A stretch of DNA of 64,000 nt from NCBI RefSeq assembly GCF_020524085.2, contig NZ_CP129016.1:1110001-1174000 (forward strand). Reading direction: 5' to 3'. The notes under the pieces were generated by a model. The model ran no database searches, was not told where the DNA came from, and was given only the letters and a program-made list of their open reading frames with translations. The stretch comes from Halobacillus litoralis (GTDB lineage Bacteria; Bacillota; Bacilli; Bacillales; Halobacillaceae). Below are positions 55,821-64,000 of the stretch, in pieces. The number at the start of each line of letters is the position of its first letter. The first letter of the stretch is position 1. Made by a program: the position numbers and the translations under genes.

Positions 55821-56090
55821 TTATAGATTCTGCGCTTCCAATGCTTCACGAAGCTCGTTCTTATCCATAAGGTTTCTTAATTTCACGACATTTTTTTGTC
55901 CGTCTTCCAGACTTTCTACGATATCTTCAGAACCTAAAAAGACATCCGCTTGTTCCGTTTTGGCTGTTGTTAAATCGGTGTGAGAAACTTCTGCTTCTTT
56001 CCCCATTTCGTTCAACGCTGCTTTAATATTCATCTCCACAATCATACTGCTTCCTAAACCGTTTCCACATACAACTAATACTTTTTTCAT
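55821..56090 (-). CDS. ulaB: PTS ascorbate-type EIIB component
   Basis: An 89-residue EIIB protein of the lactose/ascorbate type. The phospho-accepting Cys is at about residue 8 in VVCGNGLGSS. It passes phosphate from an EIIA to the sugar during transport by UlaA. It lies between the regulator and ulaA genes on the same strand. Confidence 0.92.
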   Translation of the reverse strand: MKKVLVVCGNGLGSSMIVEMNIKAALNEMGKEAEVSHTDLTTAKTEQADVFLGSEDIVESLEDGQKNVVKLRNLMDKNELREALEAQNL

Positions 56091-56112
56091 GACAAATTCC
56101 TCCTCTATGAAT

Positions 56113-58224
56113 TTAAACTTCTACCGTTTGGTTGATTAGATCTATGACCTGATCTGGGTGATCGGCCTCTATTAAACGCTCTACCTGGCTGTCATCAGAC
56201 AGCAGTTCTGTAAGCTGCGCTAATGCTTTTAAATGGGTTTGATTATCAATGGCTGCCAGTACGATGACAAGCTGTGCCCTGTGCTTATCTTTGTCAGAAA
56301 AGTAAACCGGGTCTTTTAGTCTTAATAAACTCATCCCCAATTGTTCAACGCCTGCTTCCGGACGTGCGTGGGGAATAGCGATTCATGGCGCAATGACAAT
56401 ATAAGGACCTAGTTCATTCACGTTATCGATCATCGCCTGGACGTATTCCGGACGGATGTACTGCTGATCAAGCAATGGCTTGGAGGCCACTTGAATCGCT
56501 TCTTCCCAATTGGAGATTTGGTCTCTGAACTGTATCGTTTGTGCTGTCAATAATTCATTGAGCATGGGCTTTTTCAGCTCCTTTGTCTGCGGGGTATTTT
56601 TTTCTAAAAGGTAAGACAATTCTTTTTTTAGTTCGTCCTTTCGATGAACCGTCGCATGGCGTTCGATGACATCCATCAAGTCGTCCGCCGTATCGTTCTC
56701 TGTCGAACTTGAACCGAAAAGTTCATTCATCCGCTGAATGACTCGTTCTTTCTCAACATTGGTTAATATTGCGGGAACATGGACCACAGGGATGTCTTTC
56801 GTTTTTATGAACTTTGTTGAAAAAATGACATCCGCCTGATGAGTGTTTCTTTGATACTCTCTCATGGATAAGGTATCGGTAATGTTCAATCCGGCAATTA
56901 AATTTTCAAGTTGAGTTCGTAACATATTGGATGTACCGATGCCGTTTTCGCAAACGATGATGGCTGTATGCTTTGTCTCCACCTGCTTCTTTTCTTTTGT
57001 CAGCCACCCTCCGAAGTGTAAAGTGATATAGGCAGCTTCCTCATCCGGAATCACCTTCCCGACATACATCTCTAAGTGCTTCATCACCCGTTTTGTCAGA
57101 TGGAAGATATCAGGGTATGTCTCTTGGATGGTGTCTGCCAAATCATTGGCGATTTTTACGCCGTATTTCAATCGGTAATAGGTGGGCTTGATGTGAGAAA
57201 TCAGGTTTTCTGCAAGCCCTTCCTTATCATCGAACACCACGCAGGAATACAGTTGGAAATCGTGGATCATCTGGTAAACGACTTCTTTCAACCCGGATAA
57301 TTCCCGTTCGGAATATCGGCTGAAGTCATCATGTTGAACTTTTGAACCTAATAGATTCATAGTAATGAAACAAACTTCATCCTCAGGAAAATCGATTTCC
57401 CACCATCCTTCAAGGGCGTTTGTAATGAGTAAAGCCCCCTGGTGAGCTTTGGTCTGTTTGAGGACTTGCTTTTCTTCTGTTTGTACGGTGATATACTTCT
57501 CATCATCAATTCGCTTTTTTATCATCAATAATTGGAAGCAAAGGATTTCTACCATTTCATCTGTAAGTGTCAATCCCAATTCCTTTTCGGCTTCAAAAAG
57601 GATCCTTTTCACTTTGCGCCTCTGTTCTGTTTCATGGGACCAAGTGTCGGATTCCGGCTGAATCATCTGATGAACCTTATTTCTGACGTTTTGCCAGTCG
57701 GGTTGTGAGAATATGGTAGCGAGAATATTGGAAAGCACCGTTCTCTTTATATCCTCAGGGCCATTCAATCGGTAACCGATGTTTCTTTTGTAATAAAGAT
57801 CGAGGCCTACATCTGTAAAGTCCTGCCGGATGGTTTTAATCATTTTGGCGATGGTCCCCCGGCTCATGCTGGTCAGGTCCATAAAATGCTGCATCGTTGC
57901 TTCGTGTTCTTCCAGTAGGATTTTTGCTTTGATGAGAATCTCGCGTTCCTGCCTGGATAGTTGGTACTGCCAGTCATCAAAGCTCTCCTCCTGATTGTCC
58001 TTCAGGTGGGCTTTCGATGAATGAGGTAAAAACAATCCCTTTCCATGCTTGCTTTGAATCGGATCCAGGTTCTGGGCAAGCAGCCAACTATTGATTTGAT
58101 CAATATCATAGTAGATGGTCCGCTGGGACACTTTCATTTTTTCGACTAGATCCTTTGTGGGAATGGGATTGGTTGTTTGTTGAATCATAGATAGTAAGTG
58201 CGCGCGTCTTTTATCCAATACCAT
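56113..58224 (-). pseudogene. PRD-domain (BglG/MtlR-type) regulator fused to EIIA, with in-frame TGA
   Basis: The 703-codon frame would encode an HTH (about 1-80), two PRDs, an EIIB-like domain (VCENGIGTSNMLRTQL) and a C-terminal EIIA domain. TGA at 56381-56383 stops it after residue 613, where the family reads AP-G-IAIPHARPE; the phosphorylatable His of EIIA lies just past the stop. Frame and sequence stay intact to 56113. One G-to-T change (GGA to TGA) explains it. If real, the ulaBA system loses its EIIA, while the regulator part stays. It heads the ula operon. Confidence 0.88.
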
Positions 58225-58255
58225 GGGGATCCCCCTTGTTCGAACTTATTGGTGC

Positions 58256-58269
58256 ATTTTTGCAAAAAT
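58256..58269. promoter_or_regulatory. Palindromic operator candidate 1 (ula operon)
   Basis: ATTTTTGCAAAAAT, a perfect 14-base palindrome, 32 bases before the regulator start codon and downstream of the candidate promoter. An identical copy lies at 58369-58382. Confidence 0.55.
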
Positions 58270-58308
58270 ATAAACTTTGGTTTGTTTTGATGATCATCTT
58301 GTGAGTTT

Positions 58309-58337
58309 AGTATAACCGCTTTCACTTGGTTATGTAA
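58309..58337 (-). promoter_or_regulatory. ula operon promoter with cre-like site
   Basis: On the minus strand TTACAT (58337-58332), 17-base spacer and TATACT (58314-58309). A catabolite-response-element-like sequence, TATAACCGCTTTCAC on the plus strand (58311-58325), overlaps the -10 and spacer, suggesting repression by CcpA. Confidence 0.6.
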
Positions 58338-58368
58338 GGGGTTTCAGTGTGTGGTTTTTGTATTTGTT

Positions 58369-58382
58369 ATTTTTGCAAAAAT
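58369..58382. promoter_or_regulatory. Palindromic operator candidate 2 (ula operon)
   Basis: Second perfect copy of ATTTTTGCAAAAAT, 113 bases from the first and about 32 bases upstream of the candidate -35. The pair brackets the promoter. Confidence 0.55.
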
Positions 58383-58455
58383 GAACAGTGGGGAAATGAG
58401 TGTATGGATGGGGGCTTTTTTAGATTGGGCAAGTACCGGAAGGGAAGGGTTCTTA

Positions 58456-58496
58456 AATTGAAAAAAGTCCTTTTTCGGAAGGACTTTTTTCAATTT
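58456..58496 (-). terminator. Terminator after NhaC-type gene
   Basis: A 17-base inverted repeat (58456-58472 and 58479-58495) with T6/A6 runs, directly after the antiporter stop on the minus strand. Confidence 0.9.
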
Positions 58497-58499
58497 CTA

Positions 58500-59909
58500 T
58501 TATAAAAAGAAAGACAAACCAAAATAGAGGACAGAAGCGAATCCGGCCGCAATGAGAGCCGGCTTCAGCTTGAATTTTGCATATTTAATCGGATTCAAAT
58601 TCAAAATTCCAGCTGTCGTATTCGTATCATCACTTAAAGGAGATGCGAAAGCTCCGAATGTTCCACTGGCAAAGACAGCTCCGATGACAATGGGCAGTGA
58701 ACTTCCGGCTACAGTGGCGATCGATATTCCAACAGGCATAAGAATTCCCCACGTGCCCCAGGAAGACCCGATGAAATAAGATAGCCCGCAGCCGACTACA
58801 AATAGGATAACGGCTACAAATCCTGCGGGGATCCAATCAAAGGACTTAGAAATGGTATCTGCAAATTTTAATGCTTCGGATCCGCTGCTTAACCCCCATA
58901 CCATGGCAAGAAGAACGATGACGCTCATCATTTCGTTTCCTCCATCGACGAGGGTATTCATCATTTTCCTAAGCTTCTCGTTACGAAATTTTAAATAAAC
59001 GACAAATCCAATTAAGGTAAGGACAACAGCCAGCACCATAGCATCAAGAACGTTGGCATTGATCAGAGCACCAAACCCTGATTTTCCATCTCTGATTCCG
59101 ACCATATACATAAGAAAGAACGTCAGGACGATGACACTGATCAACGGAACAATTAAATGCCATGGTTGAGCAGGAAGGTTTTTTGTAACCGCTGGGTGGC
59201 AGTCTTCCCACTGATCATCATCTTCCTTTTTTTCCTGATCCATGTTTTCTGCATCGGTTGCAGGCTTTTTGTTTTTATGGAAAAAACTCATGTAGAAACC
59301 GACAGCCAACATGGAAAAGGCGAAGAAATTGAACGGGATGCTGCTTATATATAAGGAATAAGCGTCTCCTTCCGTGTTCGCTTGCTGCAAGGATAGTTCA
59401 ATAACTGAAGTCATATATCCAACAAATGCTGTGGCAATTGGAATTAAGACAACGAGGGGAGAGGCTGTCGTTTCAATGACGAAACCAAGCTCTTGTTTTG
59501 TCATCGGAATGTTCTTTCTCAATGCCTTCATCACAGGTCCGATCGTAACGATCCGGAAGCTTGGAGCACTGAAGGTTCCTAAAGAAGACAACCAGGTGAG
59601 GATAAATGCGCCTTTCTTATGGTCGATTCTCTCTGTTGCTTCTTTGACGAACCCTTTGATCCCGCCTGACATTTTTACAAGTCCGATTAAAGCGGAGAAG
59701 GCATATAGAAAAAGGATGATCTTCAAGTTGGCTTCATCTCTCAATCCTTCAATGATGAACCCTAAGGCCGTCATCATTCCGCCCAGCCAGTGCGGGTCGA
59801 TAATGTAACCAGCCACGACAACAGCGAATAATAGACTGGGAATGACTTGTTTGGTCCATATAGCCGCAATGATGACCACAATAAAAGGAATGACAGAAAT
59901 CCAACCCAT
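58500..59909 (-). CDS. NhaC-family Na+/H+ antiporter-like permease
   Basis: A 469-residue membrane protein with about eleven helices and NhaC-type motifs: FSALIGLVKMSGGIKGF, SLGTFSAPSFRIVTIGPVM, GSSWGTWGILMPVGI and SPLSDDTNTTAGI. Such carriers exchange Na+ for H+ or a dicarboxylate/amino acid; a Na+-related role suits a salt-tolerant host. A hydrophilic loop rich in Glu/Asp/Lys lies at about 215-245. The second ATG (59909) is chosen because GAGGG is 8 bases upstream; the first would be too close. Confidence 0.88.
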   Translation of the reverse strand: MGWISVIPFIVVIIAAIWTKQVIPSLLFAVVVAGYIIDPHWLGGMMTALGFIIEGLRDEANLKIILFLYAFSALIGLVKMSGGIKGFVKEATERIDHKKGAFILTWLSSLGTFSAPSFRIVTIGPVMKALRKNIPMTKQELGFVIETTASPLVVLIPIATAFVGYMTSVIELSLQQANTEGDAYSLYISSIPFNFFAFSMLAVGFYMSFFHKNKKPATDAENMDQEKKEDDDQWEDCHPAVTKNLPAQPWHLIVPLISVIVLTFFLMYMVGIRDGKSGFGALINANVLDAMVLAVVLTLIGFVVYLKFRNEKLRKMMNTLVDGGNEMMSVIVLLAMVWGLSSGSEALKFADTISKSFDWIPAGFVAVILFVVGCGLSYFIGSSWGTWGILMPVGISIATVAGSSLPIVIGAVFASGTFGAFASPLSDDTNTTAGILNLNPIKYAKFKLKPALIAAGFASVLYFGLSFFL

Positions 59910-60046
59910 AAACATATCCCTCGCTTTTCTAGAGTGCTTCCTTTAGCTTGTGTGTGTTTTGCCAGGATATTCTTGTGTCGTAAAAAAGGAGTCGGAGCGT
60001 GGAAAGCGAATATAGGGGGTAGAGCTTTTTACAGAGGAGGATACCT

Positions 60047-60594
60047 ATGGCTTTTATGAATCAATCTGTGATCATTGGAAAATCTGTAGAAGAAGTTTTT
60101 TCGATGGCGACGGATTTCAACAACAGCCCTAAAATTATGGATACAGTCATCGATGTACAACTATTGAGTGAAGGACCTGTCAAAGAAGGATACAGGTTCC
60201 CCAGGAAACTCGAGAAATCAGAGGGAGAAAAGCTCGTTCTATCATTGAGGTCACCGACTTTGATCCCAATCGTAAATACTCTGTCCGCAGTCATCAGCAT
60301 GGATTGGATTTACGGTATCATTATGAGTTCGTACAAACTTCGGAAGGAACAAGGGTAGACTTCCAAGGGGAGCTTTACACGGAAGGCTTACGAAACAAAT
60401 TGATGAAACCGCTCATCAAGCAGATTATCAAAAAAGAAGATCAAGACCATCTTCAGCATTTGAAGAAGTTTATCGAATCTTCTTCTTATGGTGGTATAAT
60501 AAGAATAAGCTATGGATCATGTATGAAAGGCCTCTCCATTATCCAATATGGAAAGAGGTCTATTTTTTATATACAAAACTCCCTCTTCAACTAA
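60047..60594 (+). pseudogene. SRPBCC-family protein, broken by one-base deletion
   Basis: The start (ATG 60047 after GAGGAGG) reads MNQSVIIGKSVEEVFSMATDF and VKEGYRF, typical of START/polyketide-cyclase-like SRPBCC proteins. After 60199 the matching frame changes: ETREIRGRKARSIIEVTDFD, then GLDLRYHYEFVQTSEGTRVDF, in a frame one base off. A missing base at the C4 run (60200-60203) would restore it. The domain ends near 60480; beyond, the frame reads through a hairpin to a stop at 60594, so the original end may also be altered. Ligand unknown. Confidence 0.75.
60525..60566 (+). terminator. Possible terminator after SRPBCC gene
   Basis: AGGCCTCT (about 60527-60534) pairs with AGAGGTCT (about 60553-60560) with one wobble, then ATTTTTTAT. 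Confidence 0.6.
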
Positions 60595-61142
60595 ATGATT
60601 GTAGAAGACTCGATCACAAGAAGTTTCGGGGTTCGTTGCTTTGTTGAGCGTCAGGGGTGGCTGGGAAGCAACTCGCTTTCCTGTGGGGGAGAGCCGATCT
60701 TCCTCGGGCTACCGCCCTGCGGGATCTCGCCTATCTCCTTTCTCCCACGGGAGTCTCGCAGCTTCCCAGCCACCCCATTCCAAGAAGGTGAGAAACGAAC
60801 CCCTCTACTGTGGAAGGGTGCCTTCCACTATCCTGGTGTTATAAGCGTAAAGCGCTCTATAGCAAGATTTTCACATTCAAAGTAGCGCCCTTAGGAGTTC
60901 ATTCTCCTCCAATTACCAAGTGGATAAAAAGCCGATTATTCCGAAAGTGGTTTCGAAATATTGATATGGCAAAGGGGCGGAGGGGAATGGCGAGACTCCT
61001 GCGGGAAAAAAGTGTATGGTGAGACCCCACAGGACGCAGTCCGAGGAGGCTCACCGCACTCCCGCGGAAAGCGAGCTATTCCCCGCAGCCCCCACCCACT
61101 CAACAAAAGTCTCGAAACTGAGTCTTCCACAATCAGGAGCTT
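60595..61142 (+). repeat. Intergenic TIR element, copy F (full length)
   Basis: Left TIR (60604-60621) is decayed; the right (61110-61127) is perfect; 524 bp end to end. Module 1 spans about 60653-60777 and module 2 about 60974-61088, with a spacer as in copy B. Right flank CACAATCAGGAGCTTT resembles other copies. No gene inside is credible. Confidence 0.88.
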
Positions 61143-61215
61143 TAGTTGAAGGGCGGGGTGGGTAATAGAAGGGTATAGTAGGAATTTAAAGATATATGGA
61201 AAGGAAAGATTATAG

Positions 61216-62367
61216 ATGACAGAGATCAATCAATCGTGGTTTGAGGAATTATCCCCATCTACGAAAGAGGCTTGGCAGGTTTCAGGATATGAGAGCTTAA
61301 CGAAAGTTCAGGAACAGGCCATTCCTTTCATTTTACAAGGAACAGATGTGGTAGCTGAAGCTCCTACGGGCAGTGGGAAAACTCTGGCTTATTTACTCCC
61401 ACTCATTGAAAAAGTAGATCCCGGACAGAAGCATACACAAGTGTTGATTATGGCTTCTTCTCATGAATTAGTTATGCAGATTCATCAGGAAGTCCAGACT
61501 TGGACGAAAGGAAGCGGCATCACCAGCATGACGATGATTGGTGGAGCGAATATCAAGAGGCAGATGGACAAGCTGAAGAAAAAGCCGCACATCGTAGTCG
61601 GTACACCAGGTCGTGTGTATGAATTGATACAGAAGAAAAAACTGAAGGCGCATGAAATCAAAGCCGTCATTATGGACGAAGCAGATCAACTACTTGTTCC
61701 AGAACACATCCATACAGTGGAAGATGTGTTGAAAAGTACGATGCGTGATACGCAAACGTTGCTGTTTTCCGCAACATTGCCTGATGAGGTCATTGAAATA
61801 GCTCAAACTTTCATGGATGAAGAGGCAGAAGTGATCCGGGTTACAGAAGAACTAAAAAAACCGGATGTGACTCATACCTATATTGTTTGTGAAGACAGAG
61901 ATAAAATCGAGACACTGAGAAAACTGGCGCGTATGGAAGCATTCAAAGGTCTTGCGTTCATGCAGGATATTGCCAAGTTGAACGTCATGGCAGAGAAGCT
62001 TACGTACAAACACCTGGATATTGGTTTGTTGCACAGTGATGCCAAAAAAGAACAACGGGCGAAGGCGATTAAGGAATTCCGAAAAGGGGAATATCCATTA
62101 CTACTTGCAACAGATGTGGCTGCAAGAGGGCTGGATATTATAGAAATCAACCATATCATTAACCTTGATGTTCCTAAAGATGTGACTTCCTATATTCACC
62201 GTGCAGGCCGGACCGGTCGAATTGGTTCTCAAGAAGGAACGGTGGTTTCCCTAGTGAACCCTGTCGAAGAGAAACGTTTGAAGAAGTTTGCGCGTGATTT
62301 GGAGCTGCCCCTCCATAAAGCAGAGATTTACAAAGGGAAATTAAGATTAAGATTCTCCCAACGTTAA
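61216..62367 (+). CDS. yfmL: DEAD-box RNA helicase, YfmL-like
   Basis: A 383-residue ATP-dependent RNA helicase. Motifs: AEAPTGSGKT (I), ASSHELVMQ (Ia, where PTREL is usual), GGAN, VGTPGRV, MDEADQLL (II), FSATL (III), and HRAGRTGR (VI). It lacks the long C-terminal extensions of CshA/DeaD. Length, the REL-to-HEL type change and IGGANIKRQ resemble B. subtilis YfmL, linked to 50S ribosome assembly and growth in the cold. AAGGAAAGA precedes the ATG. Confidence 0.88.
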   Translation: MTEINQSWFEELSPSTKEAWQVSGYESLTKVQEQAIPFILQGTDVVAEAPTGSGKTLAYLLPLIEKVDPGQKHTQVLIMASSHELVMQIHQEVQTWTKGSGITSMTMIGGANIKRQMDKLKKKPHIVVGTPGRVYELIQKKKLKAHEIKAVIMDEADQLLVPEHIHTVEDVLKSTMRDTQTLLFSATLPDEVIEIAQTFMDEEAEVIRVTEELKKPDVTHTYIVCEDRDKIETLRKLARMEAFKGLAFMQDIAKLNVMAEKLTYKHLDIGLLHSDAKKEQRAKAIKEFRKGEYPLLLATDVAARGLDIIEINHIINLDVPKDVTSYIHRAGRTGRIGSQEGTVVSLVNPVEEKRLKKFARDLELPLHKAEIYKGKLRLRFSQR

Positions 62368-62447
62368 ATATTGCCGTTTGCCTTCGGAGCGATGCCATGG
62401 AATACTGGAAGAGAGTACTTCTAGCGTGAAGTGAGGAGAGAATCGAT

Positions 62448-63153
62448 ATGATTAAAAAGTTCTTTCTCTTTCTTGTGGCCTTGTTTGTTATCATCGTCAT
62501 TGCGACACCAGTGTCTGCCCAGGACTTTTGGAAAGAAGGCCCGCGGGCTTCCTATGAGAGAGTATCGCAACATGTGCAGGGCTTAGTAGAGAATACAGAT
62601 ATAAAAAACGAGTTTCAAAATTTTGCAGTAGATGTCCAGTCGTTCTTTAAGTTCCTTGAAGATGTGGAATGGAAATACCCCGATGCACCTCCTGAAGAGC
62701 AAGCAGCTTCAGATTCCCCGACTGAACGGGTATCAGAGGACTCGCTCTCTGGATATGAATTGAAAGAATTCGAACAAGAGGTTGTTGCCTTGGTCAATAA
62801 AGAGCGGGAAGAGCGGGGACTCGAGCCATTACAAACGCATAATCGTTTGAGCGCATTAGCCAATGTGAAGTCACAGGATATGGCGGACAAACGGTATTTC
62901 AGCCATACCTCACCGACCTACGGCTCGCCATTTGATATGATGGACGAGTTTGATTTCCGTTACCAGGCAGCAGGAGAAAACATTGCCGCCGGTCAACGAA
63001 CCCCCGAAGAAGTCGTTGAAGGTTGGATGAACAGTGACGGGCATAGAGCCAACATCCTACATGAAGACTTCACCCATATAGGTGTAGGATACATGGAGGG
63101 GGGCAGGACCTTATAAAAGATACTGGACACAATTATTCATGACCCCTCGTTAA
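62448..63153 (+). pseudogene. Secreted CAP-domain protein, C-terminus shifted by one base
   Basis: Signal peptide (about 1-24), linker, then a CAP domain with FSHTSPTYGSPFDMMDEF, AAGENIAAGQ, VEGWMNSDGHRANIL and HIGVGYMEG. The frame then stops at 63116. Dropping one G from the G6 run at 63098-63103 continues it as AGPYKRYWTQLFMTPR to TAA at 63153, the normal ending of these proteins (234 residues). It is a paralogue of the lipoprotein at 22804-23571. GAGGAGAG precedes the ATG. Confidence 0.87.
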
Positions 63154-63160
63154 TTAATGG

Positions 63161-63198
63161 AAAAGCCGGATTCCCCATCACAGGAATCCGGCTTTTTT
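63161..63198. terminator. Terminator between CAP gene and membrane-protein gene
   Basis: Perfect 14-base arms (63161-63174 and 63183-63196), A and T runs on opposite sides, between convergent genes. Confidence 0.92.
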
Positions 63199-63231
63199 AT
63201 CTTTTTCCTGCAGGTCAGAAATGGTTGGAGT

Positions 63232-63873
63232 TTAGTTTTTGGAGACGGATTTGAAGTATCCTTTGACGTTTAAAGGGTCAGTATCTTTCTCGGCATCGGC
63301 CCACTCCATGATTAAGGAAAACAACTGGATGAGCATGATCATCACCCCTGTGTATAAAAAGCCCTCAGACTGTTCCCTTCCGCTGAAGTAGAAAGAAGCT
63401 TCATGATAAAGCACAAATAATAAAGATGTCAGCAATAAATAAAGAAAGCGTCTCATGTAGTTTTGAAGCTGTATGAAAGAGCATTGCAGCAAGAGGGGTG
63501 CCCAGTAAATGATAGATCCGAAACCTAAAAGGAGCAGATGAACAATCCCGCTTAGTGGAAGGTGAAAAGCCAAATCGAAGCTTGCAAGTGCACCCACTAC
63601 GAAGATGGTTGAACTTAAAACCGGGCGGCGACTTACTTTTATGACCCAGCGGAGACTGGAACGGAACCAAAGTTGCTTAAAATTTGCATAAAGGATTAAA
63701 GCAGGGGCTAATCCAAAGCAAATGATACTCCTGACATATTGAAAAGGGGTGGGCGATAAAAGGTAATGGATCGCCAGAGCAGCGAGGATAAATAGGGAAT
63801 AAAGAAGGAATGTAAGAACGAAATTTTTATAAACCTTCATTTGGGGCTCATCTCCTGAAAGTTTTCGATTCAT
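63232..63873 (-). CDS. Integral membrane protein of unknown function
   Basis: A 213-residue protein with five or six hydrophobic helices and a cytoplasmic tail (WADAEKDTDPLNVKGYF). The HLLLLGFGSIIYWAPLLLQ stretch weakly recalls CtaG-type proteins of cytochrome oxidase assembly, but I would not assign it. GGGGAGGG precedes ATG 63873. Bases 63874-64000 hold no gene I can support. Confidence 0.65.
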   Translation of the reverse strand: MNRKLSGDEPQMKVYKNFVLTFLLYSLFILAALAIHYLLSPTPFQYVRSIICFGLAPALILYANFKQLWFRSSLRWVIKVSRRPVLSSTIFVVGALASFDLAFHLPLSGIVHLLLLGFGSIIYWAPLLLQCSFIQLQNYMRRFLYLLLTSLLFVLYHEASFYFSGREQSEGFLYTGVMIMLIQLFSLIMEWADAEKDTDPLNVKGYFKSVSKN

Positions 63874-64000
63874 TTACCCTCCCCATCTTTTAATAAACCT
63901 ATGTAGAAAAAAATTTCCATCAGAGTACATAAAATTAAAATCTGGAAGTTTGCTTTGTTGATCGATGAGAGTATGGTGAATGATTAAGAAAAATTTAAAA

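Noticed and set aside
1..64000. CRISPR arrays, prophage, rRNA or tRNA genes
   Set aside because: Looked for and not seen: no short regularly spaced repeats, no phage structural genes, no tRNA cloverleaf or rRNA sequence.

Overview
The window looks like a chromosomal segment from a spore-forming, moderately halophilic or salt-tolerant member of the Bacillaceae, possibly close to Halobacillus. The genus is an inference. The support is a four-gene ger operon, an arginine operon in Bacillus order (argCJBD-carAB-argF), thiW/tenA/thiD/thiM/thiE behind two TPP riboswitches, a YfmL-type helicase, and an ectoine/hydroxyectoine catabolism locus. I saw no rRNA, tRNA, CRISPR array, prophage or complete insertion sequence.

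Layout. 1-510: an incomplete copy of an intergenic repeat. 610-4018: Ku, a VbhA-Fic pair and an asparagine synthetase. 4279-6932: a EutB-type dehydratase and a PucR regulator. 7546-11336: thiamine salvage genes and their RNA control. 11465-14548: a chemoreceptor and a threonine synthase-like enzyme. 14737-22090: an ectoine-degradation operon (doeA, eutC, PLP enzyme, M20 deacetylase, homoserine dehydrogenase, aldehyde dehydrogenase) followed by a small Cys/His-rich protein gene. 22804-32401: a CAP lipoprotein, SGNH hydrolase, oxidoreductase, HxlR regulator, heterodimeric ABC exporter, PAP2/haloperoxidase-like protein, cupredoxin and LysE exporter. 32936-36848: alpha-glucoside PTS, 6-phospho-alpha-glucosidase and a divergent GntR regulator. 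36986-41066: germinant receptor genes. 42089-43399: an orphan siderophore-type N-hydroxylase. 43983-53320: arginine biosynthesis. 54414-58224: an ascorbate-type PTS with a PRD regulator. 58500-63873: an NhaC-type antiporter, an SRPBCC protein, the helicase, a second CAP protein and a membrane protein.

Two themes stand out. First, six intergenic elements of about 0.2-0.53 kb share 18-bp terminal inverted repeats and GC-rich hairpin modules. Paired base changes between copies suggest the folded form is under selection. Second, the ectoine operon has no DABA aminotransferase. It carries a cystathionine gamma-synthase-family enzyme and a homoserine dehydrogenase instead, which suggests an unusual route from diaminobutyrate to aspartate.

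An unusually large number of genes is broken by one base. Frameshifts are seen in the ABC exporter, malA, a GNAT gene, an SRPBCC gene, the second CAP gene and an ABC permease remnant. In-frame stops are seen in thiD and the PTS regulator, and eutC has an apparent ATT start. Several lesions fall in homopolymers, so sequencing or assembly error must be excluded before they are read as pseudogenes.
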